Below, piece after piece: positions 1 to 5,981 of a stretch of 8,320 nucleotides of DNA; position 1 is the first letter of the stretch, and every line of letters starts with the position of its first letter. The position numbers and the translations under genes are program-made. The DNA comes from an uncultured Burkholderiales bacterium (GTDB taxonomy: Bacteria > Pseudomonadota > Gammaproteobacteria > Burkholderiales > Burkholderiaceae_C), in contig CALCBL010000013.1 of the NCBI GenBank assembly GCA_937897495.1, positions 1-8,320 on the forward strand, written 5' to 3'. The notes under the pieces were generated by a model. The model was given only the letters and a program-made list of their open reading frames with translations. It did no database searches and was not told the DNA's origin.

Positions 1-1219
1 CTTGGAACTCGGAGGCCTCGGGGTCGGCCGTGCCGGTCATGCCCCCCAACTTGCCGTACAAACGGAAATAATTTTGGAAGGTGATGGAGGCCATGGTTTG
101 GTTTTCAGCCTGAATGGCTACGCCCTCTTTGGCTTCGACCGCTTGGTGCAAGCCATCACTCCAGCGGCGACCCGTCATGAGGCGGCCCGTGAATTCATCC
201 ACAATCACGATCTCGCCTTCTTGCACCACATAGTGCTGATCGCGGTGATAGATGTGGTTGGCCCGCAAGGCTGCCGTGAGATGGTGCATGAGCGCAATGT
301 TGGCGGGGTCATAAAGACTTGCGCCTTCAGGGATGAGCCCTGCGCTGGCCAAAATGCTTTCGGCTTTTTCATGACCCTGTTCGGTCAAGAACACTTGGTG
401 TGACTTCTCGTCGACTGTGAAATCGCCAGGTTTGATGATGCCTTCGCCGGTGCGTGGATCTGCTTCGCCTTCTTGGCGTGTCAGTAGGGGCACCACTTGG
501 TTGAGGGCTTGGTATTGCGCTGTGTGATCGTCGGCTTGGCCACTGATGATGAGCGGCGTGCGCGCCTCGTCAATCAAAATGGAGTCGACCTCGTCAACAA
601 TGGCGTAGTTGAGGCCGCGCTGTACGCGATCTTTACCTTCATAGACCATGTTGTCGCGCAGATAGTCAAAACCAAATTCGTTGTTGGTGCCGTAGGTGAT
701 GTCTGAGTTGTAAGCAGCCTGTTTTTCTTCGCGGGAGAGTTGGGACAAATTAACACCCACACTCATGCCTAGGAAGTTATACAGCTTGCCCATCCACTGT
801 GCATCGCGGCTGGCGAGGTAGTCGTTCACGGTAACCACGTGCACGCCTTTGTTGGCCAAGGCATTCAAATACACAGCCAGTGTGGCCGTTAAAGTTTTAC
901 CTTCACCGGTCCCCATTTCGGAAATTTTGCCGTTATGAAGCGAAATGCCACCCAACATTTGCACATCGAAGTGACGCATCTTCATGGCACGCTTTGAGCC
1001 CTCACGAACAATGGCAAAAGCTTCTGGCAAAATGTTGTCCAAAGACTCACCTTGCGCAACGCGAGCTCGAAACTCATCTGTTTTTGCGCGCAATTGTTCG
1101 TCGCTTAAGGCTTCGTATTGGGCTTCCAGCGCATTGATAAGCACCACAGTTTTGCGGTATTGCTTGATCATGCGGTCGTTGCGACTGCCGAAAATTTGGG
1201 TCAGAAAATTGATCGCCAT
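1..1219 (-). CDS. secA: Protein translocase ATPase SecA, N-terminal 406 residues (runs off the left edge)
   Basis: SecA is the ATPase motor that pushes unfolded preproteins through the SecYEG channel in the inner membrane. The frame is open from an ATG at 1219 to the window edge and starts [16 protein letters not shown], a normal SecA N-terminus. The Walker A motif MGTGEGKT is at residues 102-109 (Lys108). The [12 protein letters not shown] segment with Walker B acidic residues is at 209-220. Both fall at the same numbering as in E. coli SecA. The preprotein-binding region follows, and the last visible part (KLGGMTGTA, near residues 390-398) is the return into nucleotide-binding domain 1. More than half of a protein of about 900 residues lies outside the window. 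The ribosome binding site is weak: only a GGA about 8 bases before the ATG. The best -10-like sequence on this strand is TAAAAT at 1324-1329, with no convincing -35. The gene is divergent from the DUF721 gene. No internal stop or frameshift was seen. The identification is very secure. Confidence 0.97.
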   Translation of the reverse strand, partial: MAINFLTQIFGSRNDRMIKQYRKTVVLINALEAQYEALSDEQLRAKTDEFRARVAQGESLDNILPEAFAIVREGSKRAMKMRHFDVQMLGGISLHNGKISEMGTGEGKTLTATLAVYLNALANKGVHVVTVNDYLASRDAQWMGKLYNFLGMSVGVNLSQLSREEKQAAYNSDITYGTNNEFGFDYLRDNMVYEGKDRVQRGLNYAIVDEVDSILIDEARTPLIISGQADDHTAQYQALNQVVPLLTRQEGEADPRTGEGIIKPGDFTVDEKSHQVFLTEQGHEKAESILASAGLIPEGASLYDPANIALMHHLTAALRANHIYHRDQHYVVQEGEIVIVDEFTGRLMTGRRWSDGLHQAVEAKEGVAIQAENQTMASITFQNYFRLYGKLGGMTGTADPEASEFQ

Positions 1220-1383
1220 GTTGATCCGAGTCTGACTTTGCAAAAAACGCAAAGCGCAGCCCGCAAATCCTGTCTTAAAGTGGATTCAAAAGTACATGCG
1301 CACAAGGCGCAAGTGAACGCGATATTTTAACTGCTGAGCGCAGGCAGGCAGCCGAATTTTCCTGCAGATGGTCAGGGCTCTCG

Positions 1384-1389
1384 CATAAT
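1384..1389 (+). promoter_or_regulatory. Possible -10 box of the DUF721 gene
   Basis: CATAAT matches the sigma70 -10 consensus at five of six positions and ends six bases before the ATG at 1396, so transcription would start at or very near the start codon. I find no good -35 hexamer 16-18 bases upstream and no extended -10 TG. The call is therefore weak. Confidence 0.3.
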
Positions 1390-1395
1390 GCAGGG

Positions 1396-1704
1396 ATGGC
1401 AAAAATCAACCAGGCAGTCACCCTCATGGAAGCGGCGCAAGAATCGCCCAGTTTGGCGCGCTTGACGGAGCTCACCCGAGAATCGAGCCTGCGTCTCAAT
1501 TCTTTACAAAGCCTCATTCCTGGCCCTTTGAGAAGTGCCATCCAAGCCGGGCCTATCGATGGCACGGAGTGGTGCATTTTGGTCAATTCCAATGCGGCGG
1601 CGGCCAAACTGCGTCAAATGCTGCCTGCGCTTCAGGCACATCTCAAAAGCCACGGTCACAGCGTTGAGAAAATTCGCCTCAAAATACTTCAAAATCCGCG
1701 CTGA
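1396..1704 (+). CDS. Small DUF721 family protein (DciA-like)
   Basis: This 102-residue protein resembles the DUF721 family, whose characterised member DciA helps load the replicative helicase DnaB in bacteria that lack DnaC. The family assignment rests on length, on the pattern of an N-terminal helix followed by a segment reading LNSLQSLIPGPLRSAIQAG (residues 35-53), a short hydrophobic strand (WCILVNSNAAAAKLRQMLP, 59-77) and a basic C-terminus (EKIRLKIL, 91-98). It also rests on a position next to secA, where I recall such genes in Burkholderiales. It is soluble, with no signal or membrane segment. The chosen ATG at 1396 has no Shine-Dalgarno sequence at a usable distance, since AGGG touches the start codon directly. 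The next in-frame ATG (1426) is no better. A CATAAT hexamer ends 6 bases upstream, so the message may be leaderless. The family call is fairly likely. A helicase-loading function here is inference only. Confidence 0.72.
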   Translation: MAKINQAVTLMEAAQESPSLARLTELTRESSLRLNSLQSLIPGPLRSAIQAGPIDGTEWCILVNSNAAAAKLRQMLPALQAHLKSHGHSVEKIRLKILQNPR

Positions 1705-1718
1705 AGATGTGACAGGCG

Positions 1719-1742
1719 AAAAAAAACCAACCAAAAGGCTGG
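1719..1742 (-). terminator. Intrinsic terminator downstream of tRNA-Thr
   Basis: Read on the minus strand this is CCAGCC, a TTTT loop, GGTTGG, then eight T residues. The six-base-pair stem has one G-T wobble and is followed directly by the T-run, as expected of a Rho-independent terminator. It begins 10 bases after the encoded CCA of the tRNA and 14 bases beyond the stop codon of the convergent DUF721 gene. On the plus strand the same hairpin is followed only by ATTTT, so it would terminate the DUF721 transcript less efficiently. Confidence 0.85.
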
Positions 1743-1752
1743 ATTTTCAAAG

Positions 1753-1828
1753 TGGTGCCGCTTGTCGGATTCGAACTGACGACCTACCGCTTACAAGGCG
1801 GTTGCTCTACCAACTGAGCTAAAGCGGC
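1753..1828 (-). tRNA. tRNA-Thr, anticodon UGU
   Basis: The minus strand folds into a full cloverleaf. The acceptor stem is GCCGCTT pairing with AAGCGGC and is followed by discriminator A and an encoded CCA. The D-arm is GCTC/GAGC. The anticodon stem ACCGC/GCGGT encloses the loop CTTGTAA, placing TGT at positions 34-36. The variable loop has five bases, and the T-arm GTCAG/CCGAC (with one non-Watson-Crick pair) carries the TTCGAAT loop. The mature body is 73 bases (1756-1828), or 76 with CCA (1753-1755). The anticodon UGU reads ACA and, by wobble, ACG threonine codons. The overall sequence closely resembles E. coli tRNA-Thr(UGU). It lies 61 bases after the sspB coding region on the same strand and has its own promoter-like sequence and terminator. 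Confidence 0.97.
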
Positions 1829-1837
1829 ACGGGCTGA

Positions 1838-1866
1838 ATTGTAATTCAATAATCGCAGTTTTTCAG
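1838..1866 (-). promoter_or_regulatory. Putative sigma70 promoter of tRNA-Thr
   Basis: On the minus strand CTGAAA (1866-1861) and TACAAT (1843-1838) are separated by exactly 17 bases. They match the -35 and -10 consensus at four and five of six positions. The predicted start lies only a few bases upstream of the mature tRNA 5' end at 1828. The -10 box is embedded in a perfect 14-base palindrome, TGAATT-GT-AATTCA (1835-1848). Confidence 0.55.
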
Positions 1867-1891
1867 AGCCACGCTCAGTTTTTGGAAGCGC

Positions 1892-2350
1892 TTATTTAAT
1901 TCTGGTGAGGGTTGGGCGAGTTGGAGAAGGTGGCACAGGCTTGTTGGCTTCTTCTGTCGATTCAGATGCATCAGGCACTTTGTACAACTTGTCCATGCCC
2001 ACCACCGTGGTTCCCATCGGAGAGTCAGAGACAGGGAATGACATGCCTTGTCCATTTTCACGCGCATAGATGGCCATCACGCGGTGGATGGGTACCATGA
2101 TGTCGCACGGCTTGCCGCCAAAGCGAGCTTTGAATTCGATGAACTCATTGCCCAATTGGAGCGAGCTGGTGGCATCGAAACTGATGTTCAAAACAATTTC
2201 ACCACCCTGCACAAAATCACGGGGCACTTGGACCGAGGCATCGACCTTCACAGCCACGTAGGGTGTGAAAGAGTGATCGGTACACCACTCGTACATCGCC
2301 CGAATGAGATAAGGGCGTGTAGAGGGAGATTCCAGTGCGTTCATCACCAT
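1892..2350 (-). CDS. sspB: ClpXP protease specificity-enhancing factor SspB
   Basis: SspB is a cytoplasmic adaptor that binds the ssrA degradation tag on products of stalled ribosomes and tethers them to the ClpXP protease. The 152-residue product has the family N-terminus STRPYLIRAMYEWC (residues 10-23). It also has the conserved core strands, including FIEFKARFGGKP (70-81) and a segment reading VPIHRVMAIYARENGQGM (86-103). A flexible, acidic then proline-rich linker follows (about 126-146), and the tail ends LTRIK, which fits the short C-terminal ClpX-binding peptide of SspB. The start is slightly uncertain: ATG at 2350 or ATG at 2344, neither with a strong ribosome binding site. It follows sspA by 35 bases, the usual sspAB pairing. 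No terminator is visible between sspB and the downstream tRNA-Thr, so the transcript may run on to the terminator at 1719-1742. Confidence 0.95.
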   Translation of the reverse strand: MVMNALESPSTRPYLIRAMYEWCTDHSFTPYVAVKVDASVQVPRDFVQGGEIVLNISFDATSSLQLGNEFIEFKARFGGKPCDIMVPIHRVMAIYARENGQGMSFPVSDSPMGTTVVGMDKLYKVPDASESTEEANKPVPPSPTRPTLTRIK

Positions 2351-2385
2351 GGTGTTTTGCTCTGCATTCGAAATTGCTGATGCAA

Positions 2386-2997
2386 TTATTTGCGCATGAC
2401 CTTTTCTGAAGGCGTGAGCGCCTCGATGTAGGCTGGGCGAGAGAAGATGCGCTCGGCATACTTGAGCAAGGGTGCTGCGTTTTTGCTCAGGTCAATGCCA
2501 TAGAAGTCGAGGCGCCAGAGCAAAGGTGCAATGGCCACATCGAGCATAGAGAAGTTGTCACCCAACATGAACTTGTTCTTCAAGAACACAGGGGCCAATT
2601 GGGTTAAGCGATCGCGGATGTGCGAGCGGGCTTTTTCCAAAGTTTTGTCGTTGCCCTTGAGCGTGCGGTTTTCCAAGGTAGCCACATGGGTGAACAACTC
2701 TTTTTCAAAGTTGAGCAAGAACAGGCGAACGCGCGCACGGTCAACAGGGTCGCCGGGCATGAGTTGGGGATGCGGAAAACGCTCATCAATGTATTCGTTG
2801 ATGATGTTGGATTCGTACAAAATCAAATCACGTTCCACCAAAATAGGCACTTGGCCATAAGGATTCATGACGTTGATGTCTTCTGGCTTGTTGTACAGAT
2901 CGACATCGCGAATTTCAAAGTCCATGCCTTTCTCAAACAGCACAAAGCGGCAACGGTGAGAGAAGGGGCAGGTTGTACCTGAATAAAGCACCATCAT
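2386..2997 (-). CDS. sspA: Stringent starvation protein A, GST-fold RNA polymerase-associated regulator
   Basis: SspA has a glutathione-S-transferase fold without known transferase activity. In E. coli it binds RNA polymerase with sigma70 and alters promoter choice during starvation and acid stress. The 203-residue product shows an N-terminal thioredoxin-like domain (YSGTTCPFSHRCRFVL, residues 5-20). The cis-proline turn QVPILVERD (49-57) and the ESNIINEYIDERFP helix (62-75) follow. The surface triplet Pro-His-Pro (75-77) corresponds to the motif needed for E. coli SspA function. The all-helical C-terminal domain follows, with FMLGDNFSMLDVAIAPLLWR (143-162). The ATG at 2997 is chosen because AGGAG (3006-3010) lies 8 bases upstream; the adjacent ATG at 2994 is possible. 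The gene follows petC in the same direction after 96 bases that contain a terminator-like hairpin, so its expression may depend on readthrough or on an unrecognised promoter. Confidence 0.95.
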   Translation of the reverse strand: MMVLYSGTTCPFSHRCRFVLFEKGMDFEIRDVDLYNKPEDINVMNPYGQVPILVERDLILYESNIINEYIDERFPHPQLMPGDPVDRARVRLFLLNFEKELFTHVATLENRTLKGNDKTLEKARSHIRDRLTQLAPVFLKNKFMLGDNFSMLDVAIAPLLWRLDFYGIDLSKNAAPLLKYAERIFSRPAYIEALTPSEKVMRK

Positions 2998-3005
2998 GGT
3001 GAAGG

Positions 3006-3010
3006 CTCCT
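3006..3010 (-). promoter_or_regulatory. Ribosome binding site of sspA
   Basis: The minus strand reads AGGAG followed by 8 bases and the ATG at 2997. This supports ATG 2997 over the adjacent ATG at 2994. The site is unusual because the terminator T-tract at 3011-3022 ends exactly where it begins. Confidence 0.75.
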
Positions 3011-3059
3011 AAAAATCAAAAAGAGTGGGAAGCCACCGGGTTGGCAGGCCTGCCCACTC
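3011..3059 (-). terminator. Terminator or attenuator between petC and sspA
   Basis: On the minus strand GAGTGGG (3059-3053) pairs perfectly with CCCACTC (3029-3023). Inside, GCCA and TGGC can form a smaller stem. The 3' arm is followed directly by TTTTTGATTTTT (3022-3011). This is a strong Rho-independent terminator signature for the petABC transcript. It ends at the first base of the sspA Shine-Dalgarno sequence, so it may act as a partial terminator or attenuator that sets how much sspAB is made from the petABC message. Confidence 0.75.
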
Positions 3060-3064
3060 CATCA

Positions 3065-3084
3065 ATTCGGGCCGAAGCCCGAAT
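3065..3084 (-). other. UUCG-capped RNA hairpin just after petC
   Basis: The minus-strand transcript contains ATTCGGGC, the loop TTCG, and GCCCGAAT: eight perfect base pairs closed by a C(UUCG)G tetraloop, a very stable RNA element. It starts 9 bases after the petC stop codon and has no following T-run, so it is not a terminator by itself. Likely roles are protecting the 3' end of petABC mRNA from exonucleases or assisting the terminator that follows. Confidence 0.7.
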
Positions 3085-3093
3085 CACGAGTAA

Positions 3094-3861
3094 TTACTTG
3101 ATGTCTTTCCAGTAAGCAGCGTTCAAGCGCCACGCAATGAAAGTGAAGATGGACAAGAAAATCAAGACCCACACGCCAATGCGCACACGAGTATTTTGAA
3201 CTGGCTCAGCCATCCATTGCAAGTAGTTCACCAAATCACCTATGGATTGGTCGTACTGCAAAGGTGTCAGAGTGCCTGGCTTGACTGTTTTCCAACCTGT
3301 GAAAATTTGCGTGGCTTGACCGTGCTCTTGACGCTCTTCGAACACTGGCATGCGCTCGCCTTGCAATTCCCAAAACGGGTTAGGCATGCCCACATTGGGG
3401 AAAGCCAAATTGTTCCAGCCGGTAGGCTTATTTTCATCGCGGTAATAAGTGCGCAGGTAGGTGTAGATGTAGTCTGCACCGGTACCACCATGGCCAGAAC
3501 GTGAACGGGCCACCAAAGTAAGATCGGGCGGCACAGCGCCAAACCAATCTTTGGCTTGCTTGGGGTCAATGTTTGACTTCATGGTATCGCCCACTTTGTC
3601 AGTGGCGAACAAGAGGTTGTCTTTGATCTGTTGGTTGGTAAGGCCAATGTCTTGTAAGCGGTTGTATCGCATGAAGGCAGCAGAGTGACAGTTCAGGCAA
3701 TAGTTCACGAACAGTTTGGCGCCGTTTTGCAAAGAAGCTAAATCGTTGGTTTTACCTGGCGCTTTGTCCCACGCAATAGCGTTACCACCAGCTGCCTGTA
3801 CGCCCGAAATGGCAGCAAAAGCAAGACACAAAGACAATACAAATTTTTGAATTATTTTCAT
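3094..3861 (-). CDS. petC: Cytochrome c1 of the ubiquinol-cytochrome c reductase (bc1) complex
   Basis: Cytochrome c1 takes electrons from the Rieske protein and passes them to soluble or membrane cytochrome c on the periplasmic side. The 255-residue product has a Sec signal peptide (about 1-23, cleaved near VQA-AGG). The covalent haem motif CLNCH is at 55-59. The probable methionine haem ligand is Met159 in NVGMPNPFWELQG. A C-terminal membrane anchor (VRIGVWVLIFLSIFTFIAW, about 226-244) ends in a positive cytoplasmic tail. The ATG at 3861 is preferred over an in-frame TTG at 3867: AGGA lies 10 bases before the ATG but only 4 before the TTG. It lies 18 bases after petB and is the last gene of petABC. 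Two RNA hairpins follow it. Confidence 0.96.
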   Translation of the reverse strand: MKIIQKFVLSLCLAFAAISGVQAAGGNAIAWDKAPGKTNDLASLQNGAKLFVNYCLNCHSAAFMRYNRLQDIGLTNQQIKDNLLFATDKVGDTMKSNIDPKQAKDWFGAVPPDLTLVARSRSGHGGTGADYIYTYLRTYYRDENKPTGWNNLAFPNVGMPNPFWELQGERMPVFEERQEHGQATQIFTGWKTVKPGTLTPLQYDQSIGDLVNYLQWMAEPVQNTRVRIGVWVLIFLSIFTFIAWRLNAAYWKDIK

Positions 3862-3879
3862 TTTCAAATCATCCTGTGC

Positions 3880-5289
3880 TTAGTGCGCAACAAATATCAC
3901 ACGGTCAGGTACAGGTTTCGGTTCGCCCAACTTACTCCACCAAGGCATAAGCAAGAAGAAGCCAAAATAAAACATGGTGCCAACTTGTGAAACACGCTCA
4001 CCGATGGGTGAAGGTGGTTGAACGCCTAAGTAACCCAAGATCAAGAAGTCAATGACGAACACAGCATAAACATACTTGTGCCAATCGGGACGGTAACGAA
4101 TTGATTTGACAGGACTGTGGTCAAGCCAAGGCAAGAAGAACATGATGATGACCGCGCCACCCATGACCACCACACCCCAGAACTTGGCATCAATACCGTA
4201 CATGAGGGCAGAAATGACCACGGCACCGCCAACAACACCTGCTTTGAGAATACTTGGCATTGGGTTGTTTTTAACCGCCAAAAATGCACCCAACAAGACG
4301 CAGACGATGAGGACATACATCATCTCGCCGGTGATGGCGCGCAGCATGGAGTAGTAAGGTGTGAAGTACCAAACGGGAGCAATGTGCAAAGGCGTCTTGA
4401 GGGGGTCGGCTGGAATGAAGTTGTTGTACTCCAAGAAGTAGCCGCCAAACTCAGGCGCGAAAAACACAATGGCTGTGAACACCATTAAAAAGATGCTGAC
4501 AGAGAAGATGTCGTGCACCGTGTAGTAAGGATGGAAAGGAATACCGTCCAATGGGTGACCCTGGGCATCTTTGGGTGCACCGGGCGCCTTGATTTCAACG
4601 CCGTCTGGGTTGTTGGAACCCACTTCATGCAAAGCAATGATGTGCGCCACCACCAAGCCCAACAGTACCAAGGGCACTGCAATGACGTGGAAGCTGAAGA
4701 AGCGGTTTAAGGTAGCGTCGCCCACCACGAAGTCGCCGCGAATGAGCAAGGCCAAATCGGGGCCGATGAAGGGAATGGCCGAGAACAAGTTGACGATCAC
4801 TTGAGCGCCCCAGTAGGACATTTGGCCCCAAGGCAACAAGTAACCCATGAAAGCTTCGGCCATGAGGCACAAGAAGATGGCGCAGCCAAAAATCCAGACC
4901 AATTCACGGGGCTTGCGATAGCTGCCATACATGAGACCGCGGAACATGTGCAAATACACCACAACGAAAAACGCAGAAGCGCCCGTGGAGTGCATGTAGC
5001 GAATGAGCCAACCCCATGGCACGTCGCGCATGATGTATTCGACAGAGGCAAAGGCGAGATTGGCGTCTGGTTTGTAATGCATCACCAAGAAAATACCAGT
5101 GACGATTTGAATGACAAGCACCAGCAATGACAAGGCGCCAAACACATACCAAATGTTCAAATTTTTGGATGCGTAGTACTCGCTCATGTGAGCTTTGAAC
5201 AACGAAGTCGCTGGGAAGCGGTTGTCGACCCAGTTCATGAGTTTTTCGCCTGCAGGGGCGTTGGGAGAGATTTCCTTGAATTCAGCCAT
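3880..5289 (-). CDS. petB: Cytochrome b of the bc1 complex
   Basis: Cytochrome b is the membrane core of complex III. It holds two b haems and the quinol-oxidation (Qo) and quinone-reduction (Qi) sites. The 469-residue product is the full-length type, with N-terminal and C-terminal cytochrome b domains in one chain and about eight membrane helices. Haem ligands are His100 and His114 in helix B, and His201 and His216 in helix D. The second pair is spaced HX14H rather than the HX13H of mitochondria and alphaproteobacteria. The Qo-site motif is PVWY (305-308) instead of PEWY. The chosen ATG at 5289 starts MAEFKEISP; GAGG lies 9 bases upstream and overlaps the petA stop region. An in-frame TTG at 5304 would overlap petA and is less likely. 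It is 11 bases after petA and is co-transcribed with it. Confidence 0.97.
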   Translation of the reverse strand: MAEFKEISPNAPAGEKLMNWVDNRFPATSLFKAHMSEYYASKNLNIWYVFGALSLLVLVIQIVTGIFLVMHYKPDANLAFASVEYIMRDVPWGWLIRYMHSTGASAFFVVVYLHMFRGLMYGSYRKPRELVWIFGCAIFLCLMAEAFMGYLLPWGQMSYWGAQVIVNLFSAIPFIGPDLALLIRGDFVVGDATLNRFFSFHVIAVPLVLLGLVVAHIIALHEVGSNNPDGVEIKAPGAPKDAQGHPLDGIPFHPYYTVHDIFSVSIFLMVFTAIVFFAPEFGGYFLEYNNFIPADPLKTPLHIAPVWYFTPYYSMLRAITGEMMYVLIVCVLLGAFLAVKNNPMPSILKAGVVGGAVVISALMYGIDAKFWGVVVMGGAVIIMFFLPWLDHSPVKSIRYRPDWHKYVYAVFVIDFLILGYLGVQPPSPIGERVSQVGTMFYFGFFLLMPWWSKLGEPKPVPDRVIFVAH

Positions 5290-5300
5290 GATGGTATGCC

Positions 5301-5897
5301 TCAAGCCTTCTTGTCTTCACCGATCAGCAACTTGCTGTCGGACAGGTACATGTGCGGTGGCACTTCCAAGTTGTCGGGTGCGGGCTTGTTTTTGAACACG
5401 CGACCGGCAAAGTCAAAGGTAGAGCCGTGGCAAGCGCACAAGAAACCACCTTGCCAATCGTCTGGCAAAGAAGGCTGCGCGCCTGTCTGGAATTTGTCGC
5501 CAGGCGAGCAACCCAAGTGGGTGCAAATGCCAACAGCCACCATGAACTCTGGTTTGATAGAGCGGTGGGTGTTTTTAGCGTATTCGGGGGTGGGATAGGC
5601 TTGGCGTTCAGAGGTTGGGTCGGCCAATTGACCATCCAACTTTTTGAGGGCTTCAACCTGCTCCGTGGTGCGGCGCATGATCCATACAGGCTTGCCGCGC
5701 CATTCAACGGTGAGCTTTTCACCGGGTTTGACCTCGGAAATATCGACTTCCACGGCAGCACCAGCGGCTTTAGCGCGCTCGGAAGGCTGGAAAGTGCTGA
5801 CAAAGGGTGTGGCGACGAAGCCTGCGCCTACGGCGCCAGCACAAGTAGAGGCAATCAGCCACGTCCTTTTGCTGCTGTCGACTGGGGTATCACTCAT
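5301..5897 (-). CDS. petA: Rieske iron-sulfur subunit of the bc1 complex
   Basis: The Rieske protein carries electrons from ubiquinol at the Qo site to cytochrome c1, using a high-potential [2Fe-2S] cluster held on a mobile periplasmic head. The 198-residue product has an N-terminal membrane anchor (about 13-36) preceded by a Tat-like motif SSKRTWLIA in which Lys replaces the first Arg of the usual pair. Cluster box 1 is CTHLGC (125-130) and box 2 is CACHGS (154-159). By family analogy the iron ligands are Cys125, His127, Cys156 and His157, with a disulfide between Cys130 and Cys154. Position 161 is Phe, where many homologues have a Tyr that hydrogen-bonds to a ligand cysteine. A Pro loop (KPAPDNLEVPP, 171-181) covers the cluster. 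AGGA lies 5 bases before the ATG. It is the first gene of petABC, with a promoter-like sequence upstream. Confidence 0.97.
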   Translation of the reverse strand: MSDTPVDSSKRTWLIASTCAGAVGAGFVATPFVSTFQPSERAKAAGAAVEVDISEVKPGEKLTVEWRGKPVWIMRRTTEQVEALKKLDGQLADPTSERQAYPTPEYAKNTHRSIKPEFMVAVGICTHLGCSPGDKFQTGAQPSLPDDWQGGFLCACHGSTFDFAGRVFKNKPAPDNLEVPPHMYLSDSKLLIGEDKKA

Positions 5898-5937
5898 GAG
5901 AATCCTCTAGCGAATCGGTATCAGGGTTTAGCCTCGG

Positions 5938-5967
5938 ATTGTAGCCGACTGCGGGGGGCCATTTCTA
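5938..5967 (-). promoter_or_regulatory. Putative sigma70 promoter of petABC
   Basis: On the minus strand TAGAAA (5967-5962) and TACAAT (5943-5938) are 18 bases apart and match the -35 and -10 consensus at four and five of six positions. The predicted start lies near 5931, giving a leader of about 34 bases before the petA ATG. The -35 element sits in the loop of a GGGGC/GCCCC inverted repeat just after the pdxA stop codon. That repeat has no T-run, so pdxA readthrough into petABC is also possible. Confidence 0.5.
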
Positions 5968-5981
5968 GCCCCTGCTCCGAC

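Noticed and set aside
1236..1254. Inverted repeat CTTTGC-7 bases-GCAAAG in the secA leader
   Set aside because: Six weak pairs with an A-rich loop can arise by chance. There is no secM-like frame or known secA control element here to connect it to.
1275..1607. Minus-strand open frame antisense to the DUF721 gene and reaching into the secA leader
   Set aside because: It has no recognisable protein features and no ribosome binding site. The plus-strand DUF721 frame explains the region better.
1864..1883. Plus-strand hairpin GAGC-CAC-GCTC followed by AG and TTTTT, a possible terminator
   Set aside because: The stem has only four pairs next to an A-A mismatch, and no plus-strand gene ends nearby. 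The segment is better explained as part of the minus-strand tRNA promoter.
3862..3867. Upstream TTG start for petC
   Set aside because: AGGA would lie only four bases away and TTG is a rarer start. ATG 3861 gives a normal signal peptide.
5290..5304. Upstream TTG start for petB giving five extra residues
   Set aside because: It would overlap the petA stop and lacks a good ribosome binding site, whereas ATG 5289 has GAGG at nine bases and gives the normal N-terminus.
5951..5972. GGGGC/GCCCC hairpin after the pdxA stop as a terminator
   Set aside because: The stem is GC-rich but no T-run follows on the minus strand. I mention it only as context of the petABC promoter.
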